64,000 nt of DNA from Modestobacter sp. VKM Ac-2986 (GCF_026967795.1 NZ_JAPVBH010000006.1:275957-339956), one strand, 5' to 3'; shown: positions 45,836 to 55,019, counted from the first letter of the stretch. Numbers and translations are program-made. Notes: a model not told the origin generated them from the sequence alone.

Positions 45836-46627
45836 TCAGGAGGCGGCGGTCGCGTCGTCCTGCTCGGCGGGCGGCGCGACCAGGACCTGCACGGCCTGGT
45901 CGCGCCAGCGCGCCACGGCCGGGCCGTCCTCGGTGACGAGCAGGTCGATCCCGGACGGCGGCAGCACCAGGTGCGGGGCCACGCTGTCGTGCTTGCTGCT
46001 GTCGGCCAGCACCGCGGTCCGCCGGGCGGCGCGCACCATCGCGGTCTTCACGTCGGCGTCCTCGGCGCTGACCGAGGTGGCGCCGGCGTCCGGGTCCAGC
46101 GCGCACGCGCCCAGGAACGCCCAGTCGGCGCGGTGCCGGGCGAGCGCGGCGACGGTGGCCGAGCCGGTGAAGTGCCGCGACCGGCGGTCCCACCGGCCGC
46201 CGGCCACGGTCAGCTCCACCTCGGGGTCGGCCTCGAACACCCGCGCGATGTCCGGTGAGTTGGTGACCACCGACAGCGGGCGCACCTCCAGGGCGCGGGC
46301 CAGCGCCAGCACCGTCGAGCCGGCGTCCAGGAGCACCGTGTTGCCGGGCCGGACGAGGTCCGCACCGGCCACCGCGTCGGCGATCGCGTCCTTGGCCGCC
46401 GCGGCGACGTCGGCGCGGTCGGCCCAGTCCATCCGTGCGGGGTCCAGCAGCACCGCGCCGCCGTGGGTCTTCTGCAGGTGGCCGAGCACCGACAGTGCCC
46501 GCAGGTCCCGCCGCACGCTGTCCTCGGACACCTCCAGCAGGGCGGCCAGGGCGCTGACCTCCACCCGGCCGTGCTGCTGCAGCTCCGCCAGGATCCGGGC
46601 CTGACGCTCGCGGGCGAACACGCGCAT
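45836..46627 (-). CDS. DeoR/GlpR family transcriptional regulator
   Basis: A 263-residue regulator: N-terminal DeoR HTH (about 5-58, 'RQARILAELQQHGRVEVSALAALLEVSEDSVRRDLRAL') and a C-terminal sugar-phosphate sensor domain (about 75-230, 'VLLDAGSTVLALAR', 'TNSPDIA', 'VSAEDADVKTAMVRAA'). It should respond to a sugar-phosphate. No sugar gene is adjacent; the NUDIX/78-residue genes are divergent on the other side. ATG start. Confidence 0.9.
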   Translation of the reverse strand: MRVFARERQARILAELQQHGRVEVSALAALLEVSEDSVRRDLRALSVLGHLQKTHGGAVLLDPARMDWADRADVAAAAKDAIADAVAGADLVRPGNTVLLDAGSTVLALARALEVRPLSVVTNSPDIARVFEADPEVELTVAGGRWDRRSRHFTGSATVAALARHRADWAFLGACALDPDAGATSVSAEDADVKTAMVRAARRTAVLADSSKHDSVAPHLVLPPSGIDLLVTEDGPAVARWRDQAVQVLVAPPAEQDDATAAS

Positions 46628-46654
46628 CCCTGCACCTCCGATGCCGATCTCTGC

Positions 46655-46682
46655 TTGAGCGTGCACGAGTCTGCGGTATCTA
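46655..46682 (+). promoter_or_regulatory. Candidate promoter for the NUDIX unit
   Basis: TTGAGC (46655-46660), 16-bp spacer, TATCTA (46677-46682). The predicted transcription start would fall at about 46690, at the GTG of the 78-residue ORF, giving a leaderless mRNA. Confidence 0.35.
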
Positions 46683-46691
46683 CTCCCGGTC

Positions 46692-46928
46692 GTGCAAGGT
46701 CCCGCACGTGCCGTCCCGGTCCTCCCCGCCGTCATCGCCGGGTACGTCCGCCAGGTGCCCGGCGGCCGCGGCGCGACCCGGGTCGTCCCGGCCGGGCCGC
46801 TGCCGGCGTCCCCGCTGCTCGGCGCGGTCGTCGAGGGCGCCGGGGTCGTCGCGTGGGTGCTCGCCGGTCTCGCGCCGGCGACGACCGCGTGCGCCCTGTC
46901 CCTGGTCTCCCACGGGACGACGGCGTGA
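46692..46928 (+). CDS. Short protein of uncertain status, coupled to NUDIX gene
   Basis: A 78-residue ORF (GTG) rich in Val, Ala and Gly with two weak hydrophobic stretches. It overlaps the NUDIX start by GTGA and its GTG sits at the predicted start of transcription, so translation is plausible; no family is recognised. It could also be non-coding. Confidence 0.4.
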   Translation: MQGPARAVPVLPAVIAGYVRQVPGGRGATRVVPAGPLPASPLLGAVVEGAGVVAWVLAGLAPATTACALSLVSHGTTA

Positions 46929-47317
46929 GTGCCGCCGGCGTCCAGGTGGTGCTGCAGGACGCGGCCGGCGACGTGCTGCTCCAACTGCGGGACGACGACC
47001 CGGCGATCCCGTACCCGGGCACGTGGTGCCTGCCCGGCGGGCACCTCGAGCCCGGGGAGTCACCCGTCGCGTGCGCCGTCCGGGAGCTGGAGGAGGAGAT
47101 GGGCCTGGTGCTCGACCCCGCGCAGCTGCACCACGTCGGCTCGCAGCAGCGCTCCTACGGCTACGAGCACACCTACCGGGCGGTCGTGGACGTCGACCCG
47201 GCGACGATCGTGCTGACCGAGGGGCAGGCGGTGCGGTTCTTCTCCCGCGACCAGCTCGCCGGCATGACGCTCGGCTACGAGGACGGCGCCGTCCTGGCCG
47301 ACCTGCTGGGCGTCTGA
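46925..47317 (+). CDS. NUDIX hydrolase
   Basis: A 130-residue NUDIX enzyme. The NUDIX box is complete: GGHLEPGESPVACAVRELEEEMGL, matching G-x5-E-x7-RE-x2-EE-x-G. It opens with 'VQVVLQDAAGDVLLQLRDDDP', as in MutT-like pyrophosphohydrolases acting on (d)NTPs or NDP-sugars. GTG start overlapping the previous ORF. Confidence 0.9.
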   Translation: MSAAGVQVVLQDAAGDVLLQLRDDDPAIPYPGTWCLPGGHLEPGESPVACAVRELEEEMGLVLDPAQLHHVGSQQRSYGYEHTYRAVVDVDPATIVLTEGQAVRFFSRDQLAGMTLGYEDGAVLADLLGV

Positions 47318-47477
47318 GCGGCGGGCGCCGTGGTCTGCGGCCAGCCGGGAGGGCACGACCCGGCGTGGGACCATGGAGCTCTCCGGTGCCGCGTGACCGA
47401 GGCGCCGGGAGCTCCCGGTGCCCCGGAGCAGTGCCGGCCCCTGTCGAACGAGCGGCGGGAACAGGTGAGCACTCCTC

Positions 47478-47711
47478 ATGGAGCACGTACGGCACGGCAA
47501 CGCCCCTCGCCTCGAGCCACCGACCGCCCCACCTGGTGCGGCGCAGGCCCTCGACGCCGCGGACGACGCCCTGGCCGTCGAGGCCGGGCGGCAGCTCGCA
47601 CGGTGGCGGGACGACGCGTCCGGCAGTACGCACTGGCCGGCCAGTCGCCGGGTGGAGCGGTGCGTCGGCCCCACCCGGCTGGTGCTCGAGGCGTGGGTGT
47701 CCCGCCGCTGA
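47478..47711 (+). CDS. Small protein of unknown function
   Basis: A 77-residue ORF with an acidic helical middle (ALDAADDALAVEAGRQLARWRDD) and a basic C-terminus. ATG at 47478; only a weak ribosome site. No family recognised. A bidirectional terminator follows, supporting the reading that it is a real gene. Confidence 0.45.
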   Translation: MEHVRHGNAPRLEPPTAPPGAAQALDAADDALAVEAGRQLARWRDDASGSTHWPASRRVERCVGPTRLVLEAWVSRR

Positions 47712-47721
47712 CCACGTGCCC

Positions 47722-47756
47722 GACGCGGGGCCGGGGCGACGGCCCGGTCCCGCGTC
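47722..47756. terminator. Bidirectional terminator
   Basis: A 14-bp stem (GACGCGGGGCCGGG / CCCGGTCCCGCGTC, one G-T pair) with a 7-nt loop between convergent genes. Confidence 0.75.
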
Positions 47757-47762
47757 CGTAGG

Positions 47763-48458
47763 TCACCAGCCGACGGCGCCGTGCCGGTCGGTGAAGGTGC
47801 CGGTCGGGCCGTCGGCGCCGATGGTGGCCATCGCCACGATCGCGTCGGTGCCCTCGGTGACCGTCTGCGGGCCGGAGTGGCCGTTGAAGTCGGTGGCCGT
47901 GTAGCCCGGGTCGACGGTGTTGACCCGCAGCTCGGGCAGGAACTGGGCGTAGACCGAGGTGATCATGTTGACCGCCGCCTTGCTGGCCGAGTAGCCGACC
48001 GTGGGGAGCGTGGACTCGATCCGGGACTGGTCGCCCCGCACGGTGAACGACCCCAGCCCGCTGGTCACGTTCACGATGACCGGCGCCGCGGACTCGCGCA
48101 GCAGCGGCAGGAACGCGTGCGTCGTCCGGACGACGCCGACGGTGTTGGTGTCCAGGACGGTCAGCACCGACGGGCCGTCGAACTCGTCGACCGCGGCGAA
48201 CGGGCCGGAGATGCCGGCGTTGTTGACCAGCACGTCGAGCCCGCCGAAGCGCTCGCGCATCGTCGTGGCCGCGGTGGCCACGGACTCGTCGGAGGTCACG
48301 TCGATCTCGACCCACTCCACGCCGAGCTCCTCGGCCGCCTGCTGCCCGCGCTGGGCGTCGCGCGCCCCGATGACCACCCGGTGCCCGTGCTCCTTCAGTC
48401 GCCGGGCCGTCTCGAAGCCCAGGCTCTTGTTGCCGCCAGTGATCAGTGTCGTCGTCAT
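47763..48458 (-). CDS. Short-chain dehydrogenase/reductase (copy B)
   Basis: A 231-residue classical SDR: 'TGGNKSLGFETA' cofactor motif, 'NNAGISGP', catalytic Ser (NVTSGLGSF) and 'YSASKAA'. Divergent from an MmyB-type regulator, exactly as copy A at 45001, though sequence similarity between the SDRs is modest. ATG start. Carbonyl substrate not predictable. Confidence 0.92.
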   Translation of the reverse strand: MTTTLITGGNKSLGFETARRLKEHGHRVVIGARDAQRGQQAAEELGVEWVEIDVTSDESVATAATTMRERFGGLDVLVNNAGISGPFAAVDEFDGPSVLTVLDTNTVGVVRTTHAFLPLLRESAAPVIVNVTSGLGSFTVRGDQSRIESTLPTVGYSASKAAVNMITSVYAQFLPELRVNTVDPGYTATDFNGHSGPQTVTEGTDAIVAMATIGADGPTGTFTDRHGAVGW

Positions 48459-48559
48459 GGCGAGAACGGTGCGCCCGTCCGGGAGGGGTCAGGTAGGCGC
48501 GTTCGACCGTATGACTGCCAGTACCACCCAGCCGGACGCCGGTGGACGACGATGGGCGC

Positions 48560-49387
48560 ATGGCCGACCGTGGGGACTTCGCATCGCTGCTGCGCGCGTG
48601 GCGGGAGCGGCTGCAGCCGGCGGCGGTGGGCTTCCCGGCGGGCAACCGGCGCACCAAGGGGCTGCGGCGGGAGGAGGTCGCGCTGCTGGCCGGCGTCTCG
48701 GTCGACTACCTGGTCCGGCTGGAGCAGGGCCGCGCCGACCGGCCCTCGGTGCAGGTGGTCGCCTCGTTGGCCCGGGTGCTGCAGCTGTCGGACCTCGAGC
48801 GCGACCAGCTGCACCTCGCTGCCGGGCTTCCGGTGCCGCTGCCCACCGCCGTCCCGACGCTCATCCCGGCCAGCGTGCAGCGGCTGCTGGCGCGGCTGCC
48901 CGACGTCGCCGTCGGCGTCTGGACCGCGCACTGGACGCTGCTGACCGCCAACCCGGCGTGGCGGTCGCTGCTCGGTGAGGTCAGCCCCGGCACCAACCTG
49001 GTGCACGCCCACTTCGCCGGCCGGGAGCCGGAGGTGGTCTGGGCCGAGGGCGACCGCGAGCGGCACGAGCGGGCGTTGGTCTCCGACCTGCGCACCGCGC
49101 TCATCCGCTACCCCGACGACCCGTCGGTGCAGGCGGTGGTCGCCAGCTGCCGGGCCTTCGACCGCTTCCGGCAGCTGTGGGACGAGGGCACCGTCGTCGA
49201 GCACCGGTTCCAGTCCAAGACCTTCGTGCACCCGATGGTCGGGCAGCTCACGCTGGACTGCGACGTCTTCACCGTCATCGGCACCGACCTGCGGATCGTC
49301 GCCTACACCGCCGAGCCCGGCTCCGAGGACGCCTCCCGGTTCGACCTGGTCCGCACGCTCGGCACGGTCGAGGTCGCGCCGCACTGA
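48560..49387 (+). CDS. MmyB-type XRE transcriptional regulator (copy B)
   Basis: A 275-residue regulator with N-terminal HTH (about 20-75, 'RRTKGLRREEVALLAGVSVDYLVRLEQGR') and MmyB PAS-like ligand domain (about 105-270). The ATG was taken over a GTG 18 nt upstream. Its partner SDR is divergent with about 100 bp between. Probable ligand is a hydrophobic acid or drug. 'TNLVHAHFAGREPEVVW' aligns with 'TNLLRTVLLEPGAL' of copy A. Confidence 0.88.
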   Translation: MADRGDFASLLRAWRERLQPAAVGFPAGNRRTKGLRREEVALLAGVSVDYLVRLEQGRADRPSVQVVASLARVLQLSDLERDQLHLAAGLPVPLPTAVPTLIPASVQRLLARLPDVAVGVWTAHWTLLTANPAWRSLLGEVSPGTNLVHAHFAGREPEVVWAEGDRERHERALVSDLRTALIRYPDDPSVQAVVASCRAFDRFRQLWDEGTVVEHRFQSKTFVHPMVGQLTLDCDVFTVIGTDLRIVAYTAEPGSEDASRFDLVRTLGTVEVAPH

Positions 49388-49397
49388 CCGCCGGGGC

Positions 49398-50831
49398 TCA
49401 GTCGGTCGCGGGCTCGGGCCGGTCGTGGCGCGGCATGAGCAGGACCGCGAGCAGGAGCAGCACCGAGACCACCGCCGTGGCGAGGAAGACGTGCTGCACG
49501 GCGCCGGTCAGCAGGCCGGCGTCGACCCCGGCGTCCTCCAGCGAGGAGGCGCCCAGCGTGGCGTTGACGACCGCGCCGAAGGCGGCCACGCCCACCGCGC
49601 TGCCCATCGAGCGGAAGAACATGTTGGTGCCGGTGACCACGCCGCGCTGCTGCCACCCGACGGCGGTCTGTGCGGCGATGAGCGTGGGTGCGGCCGTGAT
49701 GCCCATGCCCAGCCCGATGGCGAAGCAGGTGGCCCCGACCTGGACGACGCTGGACGTGGCGTCCAGGAGCAGCAGCAGCGAGGAGGCGGCCACCACCACG
49801 ACCGAGCCCAGCAGCGCCGTCGCCCGGAAGCCGATGCGCAGGTACAGCTTCCCGGCCTGCGAGGCGGAGATGGGCCAGCCGAGGGTGAGCGCGGCGAGGG
49901 CGAACCCGGCGACCAGCGGGCCGGTGCCCAGGACCTCCTGCACGTAGGTGGGCACGTAGGAGGTGAGCCCGATCAGCACGGCCCCGACGCACGCGGAGAT
50001 CAGGCTGGTCGTGAGGACCAGCCGGTCGCCGAGCAGGGACAGCGGGAGGACGGGGTCCGCCGCCCGCCGCTCCACCAGCGCGAACACGCCCAGCAGCAGC
50101 ACGCCGGCCCCGAGGACGCCGATGCTCTGCGGTGCGGTCCACGCCCAGGCCTGCCCGCCCTCCAGCAGGCCGAGGACCAGCAGGGTGAGCCCCGCGGTGA
50201 GCAGCCCGGCGCCGGCGTAGTCGATCTGCGGGCGGCTGCGGGTGACCGTCTCGCTGAACCTCCGCTGCAGCATCCCGGCGGCCAGCACGCACAGCGGGAC
50301 GTTGACGAAGAAGATCCACCGCCAGCTGACGTACTCGCTGAACACCCCGCCCAGCGTGGGCCCGACGACCGAGCTGATCGCCCACACGCTGGCCAGGTAG
50401 CCCTGCACCTTGGCCCGTTCGGAGAGTGAGTACAGGTCGCCGACGATCGTCATGGCCATCGGCTGGACGGCGCCCGCGCCGATGCCCTGCACGGCGCGGG
50501 CGGCGATCAGCGCGGGCATGCTCCAGGCGAACCCGCAGAGCACCGACCCCAACAGGAACAGCCCGATGCCGAACAGCATCACGGGCTTGCGGCCGAAGAC
50601 GTCGGCGAGCTTGCCGTAGACCGGGACGGTGACCGCCTGGGCCAGCAGGTAGATCGAGAACAGCCAGGGGAACTCGGCGAACCCGCCGACGTCGTCGACG
50701 ATCGAGGGGACCGCGGTCGCGATGATCGTGGAGTCGATCGCGACCAGCGACGTCGAGAGCATGACGCCGATCAGCACCGGCCCCCGCTCGGACCGGAAGC
50801 CGACTCCTGCGGACGCCGTCGCTGTGGTCAC
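49398..50831 (-). CDS. MFS drug efflux transporter, EmrB/QacA type
   Basis: A 477-residue, 14-helix-type DHA2 transporter: 'SLVAIDSTIIATAVPSIVDDVGG' (motif D1), 'GKLADVFGRKPVMLFG' (motif A) and 'SWRWIFFVNVPLCV'. A full-length proton-driven multidrug exporter. GTG start; divergent from a FAD oxidoreductase (82 bp). Convergent with MmyB copy B (10 bp gap). Confidence 0.9.
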   Translation of the reverse strand: MTTATASAGVGFRSERGPVLIGVMLSTSLVAIDSTIIATAVPSIVDDVGGFAEFPWLFSIYLLAQAVTVPVYGKLADVFGRKPVMLFGIGLFLLGSVLCGFAWSMPALIAARAVQGIGAGAVQPMAMTIVGDLYSLSERAKVQGYLASVWAISSVVGPTLGGVFSEYVSWRWIFFVNVPLCVLAAGMLQRRFSETVTRSRPQIDYAGAGLLTAGLTLLVLGLLEGGQAWAWTAPQSIGVLGAGVLLLGVFALVERRAADPVLPLSLLGDRLVLTTSLISACVGAVLIGLTSYVPTYVQEVLGTGPLVAGFALAALTLGWPISASQAGKLYLRIGFRATALLGSVVVVAASSLLLLLDATSSVVQVGATCFAIGLGMGITAAPTLIAAQTAVGWQQRGVVTGTNMFFRSMGSAVGVAAFGAVVNATLGASSLEDAGVDAGLLTGAVQHVFLATAVVSVLLLLAVLLMPRHDRPEPATD

Positions 50832-50913
50832 GGGGGTCCATGGTCCTCGCCTTCGGCCGGTGGTGCTGAGGGCAACGAACGAGATCGCTCACACCGGGTG
50901 GCAATCTGGGGGC

Positions 50914-51996
50914 ATGAGCGAGGTCGTCGTCGTCGGTGGGGGAGTGCTCGGAGTCTCGGCCGCCGCGCACCTGGCGCAGCGCGGGGCCGGGGTCACGCTG
51001 CTGACCGAGGCCGGGCTGGCCGGCGAGGCGTCGGGGCGGTCGCTGTCCTGGCTGAACTCCGCCGGCGACTTCCCGCCCGCGTACCACCGGCTGCGCCTGC
51101 TCGGGCTGGACCGGTACCGCGCCCTCGGCGCGCACGTGTCCTTCGCCGGTGGGCTGCGCTGGGGCGAGGGCGTCCGGGCGTCGTTCGCGCACCAGTCGGC
51201 GATCGGCTACCCCGCCGAGTGGCTCACCCGGGACCAGGTCGCCGCCCGGGTGCCCGGCGTCGACCCGGCCGCGGTCCCGGACGAGGGCGCGCTCCTCAAC
51301 CCGGGCGAGGGGTGGGTCGACCTCCCGGCGCTGGTCGACCGGCTGGCCGGTGACCTGGTCGCGGCCGGGGGGACGGTGCGCACCGGTGCCGGCCGGTGCT
51401 CCCCGGTCGTGGCCGGCGGCCGGGTGACCGGCGTCCGGACTGGGGACGGCGCGGTCGTGGGTGCCGACGCCGTGGTGCTGGCCACCGGTGCCGGCGTGCC
51501 GGGGGCCCTCGCCGCGCTGGGCGTCCACGTCCCGGACGCGACGTCGAACGCGCTGCTGGTGCGCACCCGGCCGGTCGACGTCGGGCTCACCGCGGTGCTC
51601 AACACCCCGCGGGTGGCGCTGCGGCCGGCACCCGGCGGGTCGCTGGTGATGGACGCCGGCTGGTCGGAGGCCGAGGTGGTCCGCCGGGAGGACGGCGGCT
51701 TCGAGGTGCGCGACTCCACGGTGCAGGGCCTGCTGCAGGAGGCGTCACGGGTGCTCGCCGGCAGCCCGGAGCTGACGGCGGAGTCCGTCGGCGTCGGGCG
51801 GAAGCCGATCCCGGGCGACGGGCACCCGGTGCTCGGGCCGGTGCCCGGCGTCGGCGGGCTGAACGTCGCCTTCACCCACAGCGGCGCAACCCTCGGGCTG
51901 ATCGCCGGGGAGCTGCTGGCCGGCGAGGTGCTCGGGGACGGGCCGAGCCCGCTGCTGGGCGACTTCCGGGTGGACCGGTTCGCCCCCGGTCGCTGA
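50914..51996 (+). CDS. FAD-dependent oxidoreductase (DadA-like)
   Basis: A 360-residue DAO-family enzyme: N-terminal 'VVVVGGGVLGVSAAAHLA' Rossmann motif, 'GEASGRSLSWLNSAGDF' and C-terminal 'GLNVAFTHSGATLG'. Such enzymes oxidise amino acids or amines; substrate unclear. ATG start. It precedes the Kup gene by about 100 bp. Confidence 0.88.
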   Translation: MSEVVVVGGGVLGVSAAAHLAQRGAGVTLLTEAGLAGEASGRSLSWLNSAGDFPPAYHRLRLLGLDRYRALGAHVSFAGGLRWGEGVRASFAHQSAIGYPAEWLTRDQVAARVPGVDPAAVPDEGALLNPGEGWVDLPALVDRLAGDLVAAGGTVRTGAGRCSPVVAGGRVTGVRTGDGAVVGADAVVLATGAGVPGALAALGVHVPDATSNALLVRTRPVDVGLTAVLNTPRVALRPAPGGSLVMDAGWSEAEVVRREDGGFEVRDSTVQGLLQEASRVLAGSPELTAESVGVGRKPIPGDGHPVLGPVPGVGGLNVAFTHSGATLGLIAGELLAGEVLGDGPSPLLGDFRVDRFAPGR

Positions 51997-52097
51997 CCGA
52001 CCGGCGGTCGACGCCGCCCCGCAGCGTGACCCAGCTCGCGCAGCGGGGTGCGACGGACGGGACGACACTGGCTCGTCGTGCAGCCCAGGGGTGTCCG

Positions 52098-54041
52098 ATG
52101 AGCGAGTCCGTGCTGACCCCGGACGTCGAGGGCGGTGCGGCGTCGCGCGCCCCTGGCGGGCACGCCCGCAAGGGGCTGGTGCTCGCCGCGCTCGGCATCG
52201 TCTTCGGTGACATCGGCACCAGCCCGCTCTACGCGCTGCAGACCGTCTTCTCCATCGACGACGGCGCCGTCCAGCCCACCGAGGGCGACGTCTACGGCGT
52301 CATCTCGCTGATGTTCTGGTCGATCACGCTGATCGTCTCGGTCAAGTACGTCGGCGTCGTCATGCGGGCCGACAACGAGGGCGAGGGCGGGGTCATGGCG
52401 CTGGCCGCCCTGGCCCGGCGGCTCTACGCCGACCGTGGCCGGCCCACGCGGTGGCTGCTGCTCGTCGGCGTCGTCGGGGTCGCGCTGTTCTACGGCGACT
52501 CCGTCATCACCCCGGCGATCAGCGTGCTGTCGGCGGTCGAGGGCCTCGAGGTCGCCGCCCCGGCACTGAGAAACGTCGTCCTGCCGATCGCCGCGGTCAT
52601 CCTCACGCTGCTGTTCGCCGCGCAGCGGTACGGCACCGGGCGGGTCGGGCGGCTCTTCGGCCCGGTCACCGCCTGCTGGCTCGCCGCGCTCGCGCTCGGG
52701 GGGCTCGGTCAGGTCGTGCAGCACGTCGAGGTGCTCCAGGGCCTCTCGCCGACCTGGGCGGTGTCCTTCGTGCTGGACCACCCCGGCACCGCCTTCATCG
52801 CGATCGGTGCGGTCGTCCTGGTCATCACCGGCGCCGAGGCCCTCTACGCCGACATGGGCCACTTCGGCCGTCAGCCGATCCTGCGGGCCTGGTTCGCCTT
52901 CGTCCTCCCGGCCCTGGTGCTCAACTACCTCGGCCAGGCAGCGCTGGTGCTGCACGTGCCCGGCGCGACCGACAGCCCGTTCTTCCTGCTCTACCCGGAC
53001 TGGGCACGGATCCCGATGGTCGTGCTGGCCACCGCGGCCACCGTGATCGCCAGCCAGGCGGTCATCTCCGGCGCCTTCTCGCTGTCCCGCCAGGCCATGC
53101 AGCTGGGTCTGCTCCCGCCGCTGACGGTCAAGCAGACCTCGGAGGAGGAGAGCGGGCAGATCTACCTGCCCGGCGTCAACGCGATCCTGTTCGTCGGCGT
53201 CCTCGTGCTGATGTTGGGCTTCCGGTCCTCCGAGCGGCTGGCCACCGCCTACGGGGTGTCGGTCACCGGTGCGCTCGTCGTCGACACGCTGCTGCTGCTC
53301 GTCGTCGCCCGGGTGCTCTGGCACTGGCAGCCGTGGAAGCTCGCGCTGGCCGCGGTCGCCTTCGGCGGGGTGGAGCTGGTGTTCCTTGCCGGCAACCTGT
53401 CCAAGGTCGTGCACGGCGGCTGGCTGCCGCTGGTCATCGCCGCCCTGGTGTTCACCGTGATGACCACCTGGCGGCGCGGCCGGGAGATCGTCAGCGCCAA
53501 CCGCCGGCGGATGGAGGGCTCGATGGAGCAGTTCGTCGAGGACGCCCGCCGGCACGGGGGGTCGCGGGTGCGCGGGGTCGCGGTCTTCCCGCACCCCAGC
53601 AAGGAGACCGCACCGCTGGCGCTGCGGGCGAACACCCAGCACAACCACGTGCTGCACGACACCGTGATCATCGTGTCGATGGCCTCGGCCAACGTGCCGC
53701 ACGTGCCCCCGGCCGAGCGGCTCACCGTCGACGACCTGGGCTACGCCGACGACGGCATCCAGCACGTGTCGGTGCGGCTGGGCTTCGCCGACGAGCCCGA
53801 CCTGCCCGCTGCCCTGCGCCAGGCGCGCGACGAGGGGCTGCTCGACCCGCCCGGGGTCGACGTGGAGGGCGCGTCGTACTTCCTGTCCCGCGGCTCCATC
53901 CGGCGCACCGCCGCCCCGGGCATGGCCCGCTGGCGCAAGACGCTGTTCGTCGGCCTGGCCAAGGGCGCGGCCAACCCGGCGGCCTACTTCAACCTGCCGC
54001 CGGACTCGACCGTGACCATGGGCAGCGACGTCGAGGTCTGA
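52098..54041 (+). CDS. kup: Kup low-affinity K+/H+ symporter
   Basis: A 647-residue KUP/HAK protein: 'GIVFGDIGTSPLYALQTVF' in helix 1, 'EGEGGVMALAALARR', 'YGDSVITPAISVLSAVEGLEV', 'FSLSRQAMQLGLLP'. About 12 helices and a C-terminal cytoplasmic domain. ATG chosen at the classical Kup beginning, 18 residues or so before the first motif. A constitutive K+ uptake route alongside Kdp and the APC permease elsewhere in the window. Confidence 0.96.
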   Translation: MSESVLTPDVEGGAASRAPGGHARKGLVLAALGIVFGDIGTSPLYALQTVFSIDDGAVQPTEGDVYGVISLMFWSITLIVSVKYVGVVMRADNEGEGGVMALAALARRLYADRGRPTRWLLLVGVVGVALFYGDSVITPAISVLSAVEGLEVAAPALRNVVLPIAAVILTLLFAAQRYGTGRVGRLFGPVTACWLAALALGGLGQVVQHVEVLQGLSPTWAVSFVLDHPGTAFIAIGAVVLVITGAEALYADMGHFGRQPILRAWFAFVLPALVLNYLGQAALVLHVPGATDSPFFLLYPDWARIPMVVLATAATVIASQAVISGAFSLSRQAMQLGLLPPLTVKQTSEEESGQIYLPGVNAILFVGVLVLMLGFRSSERLATAYGVSVTGALVVDTLLLLVVARVLWHWQPWKLALAAVAFGGVELVFLAGNLSKVVHGGWLPLVIAALVFTVMTTWRRGREIVSANRRRMEGSMEQFVEDARRHGGSRVRGVAVFPHPSKETAPLALRANTQHNHVLHDTVIIVSMASANVPHVPPAERLTVDDLGYADDGIQHVSVRLGFADEPDLPAALRQARDEGLLDPPGVDVEGASYFLSRGSIRRTAAPGMARWRKTLFVGLAKGAANPAAYFNLPPDSTVTMGSDVEV

Positions 54042-54056
54042 CCCGCCGGCGGAACG

Positions 54057-55019
54057 TCAGGTCGTGGGGCTGCCCGGCGCCGTGCCGGGCGGTCGGGCGC
54101 CACCCCTGCCACCCGACGGCGGGGCGCCGGAGGGTGCGCCGTCACCGGAGAGCTGGCCCCCGGTCGGGGTGGTCCTGGTGTCGACGCCGACGGTGAGGGA
54201 GACGGCGTAGCCGCTGGTGACGTCGCCGGTGACGGTGCCGAGCTGGCTGGCGCCGTCGTCGTCGCCGAACACGTTGTCCTCGGCGAGGCTGACCTGCGCC
54301 AAGGTCCTCACCGAGGACTCGTAGCCCGCGGTCGCGTACACCGCGGTGCAGACGTCCTCGGGCACGGCCACCTGCGAGGTGGCGATCGCCGTCGTGGAGT
54401 CGGTGATGCTGGCCTGGTCGGGGTAGACCTCGAAGTGGACGTGCGGCCACCGTCCGGTGTAGCAGGCCGGGAAGACGCTGGTGAAGGTGACCGTGCCGTC
54501 GGCGTCGGCGATCTGCACGCCGCGCAGGTAGTTCTCCGCGGTGATGCCCTCGGAGTACAGGGAGTAGCCGCCATCGCGGTCGCAGTGCCAGACGTAGACG
54601 GCCACCCCGGCGAAGGGGGCACCGCCGTTCGCCAGGTCGGTGACGGTGAGCTCCAGGGTCATCGGCACGCCCTCCGCCGTCCCGCTGGCGTCGCCGAAGC
54701 TGGACCGGATGTCGCTGCGCACGATGCCGCTGAGCGCCAGGACGTCCGGCCCGTTCGAGCCATCGCCCGGGTAGGGCCCCGCCGTCTCGTCCGGGATCTC
54801 CCCGGACGCCGCGGTCGCGGACGCCGCCACAGAGCTGCCGGCCGACCCGCCGCCGCAGGCGGCGAGCCCGAGGCCGGCGGCGCTCAGGCCCAGGACGCCG
54901 AGCATCCTGCGGCGGCTGACCAGGGTGTCGAGGTCGAAGCCCAGGCCCTGGTCGACGACCTCCTCGTCCGGTCTGGCCAGTGGCCGGCCCTCGAAGGTGC
55001 GCTGTCGTCCGTGCGTCAT
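54057..55019 (-). CDS. Intradiol-dioxygenase-like lipoprotein
   Basis: A 320-residue protein. 'SRRRMLGVLGLSAAGLGLAACGGG' contains twin arginine-like residues and a lipobox with Cys near 55. The intradiol ring-cleavage dioxygenase fold follows, with 'TAGPYPGD', 'WHCDRDGGYSLYS' and 'RWPHVHFEVY' supplying Tyr/His ligands typical of the Fe(III) site. C-terminal Gly/Pro tail. Exported versions occur in many actinobacteria; whether they cleave aromatics outside the cell or have lost function is unknown. ATG start. Confidence 0.85.
   Translation of the reverse strand: MTHGRQRTFEGRPLARPDEEVVDQGLGFDLDTLVSRRRMLGVLGLSAAGLGLAACGGGSAGSSVAASATAASGEIPDETAGPYPGDGSNGPDVLALSGIVRSDIRSSFGDASGTAEGVPMTLELTVTDLANGGAPFAGVAVYVWHCDRDGGYSLYSEGITAENYLRGVQIADADGTVTFTSVFPACYTGRWPHVHFEVYPDQASITDSTTAIATSQVAVPEDVCTAVYATAGYESSVRTLAQVSLAEDNVFGDDDGASQLGTVTGDVTSGYAVSLTVGVDTRTTPTGGQLSGDGAPSGAPPSGGRGGARPPGTAPGSPTT

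Noticed and set aside
47330..47761. 143-codon ORF overlapping the 77-residue gene
   Set aside because: Strong Arg/Pro/Gly bias and it crosses a terminator; the shorter ATG ORF is more credible.
51396..52097. Upstream extension of the kup frame across the FAD oxidoreductase
   Set aside because: Kup N-terminus is recognisable at 52098; the upstream part is a frame shadow.
51997..52097. Riboswitch or GTCA site before kup
   Set aside because: Only 101 bp, no GTCA pair, and no convincing structured RNA motif beyond a weak CCCCGC/GCGGGG pairing.
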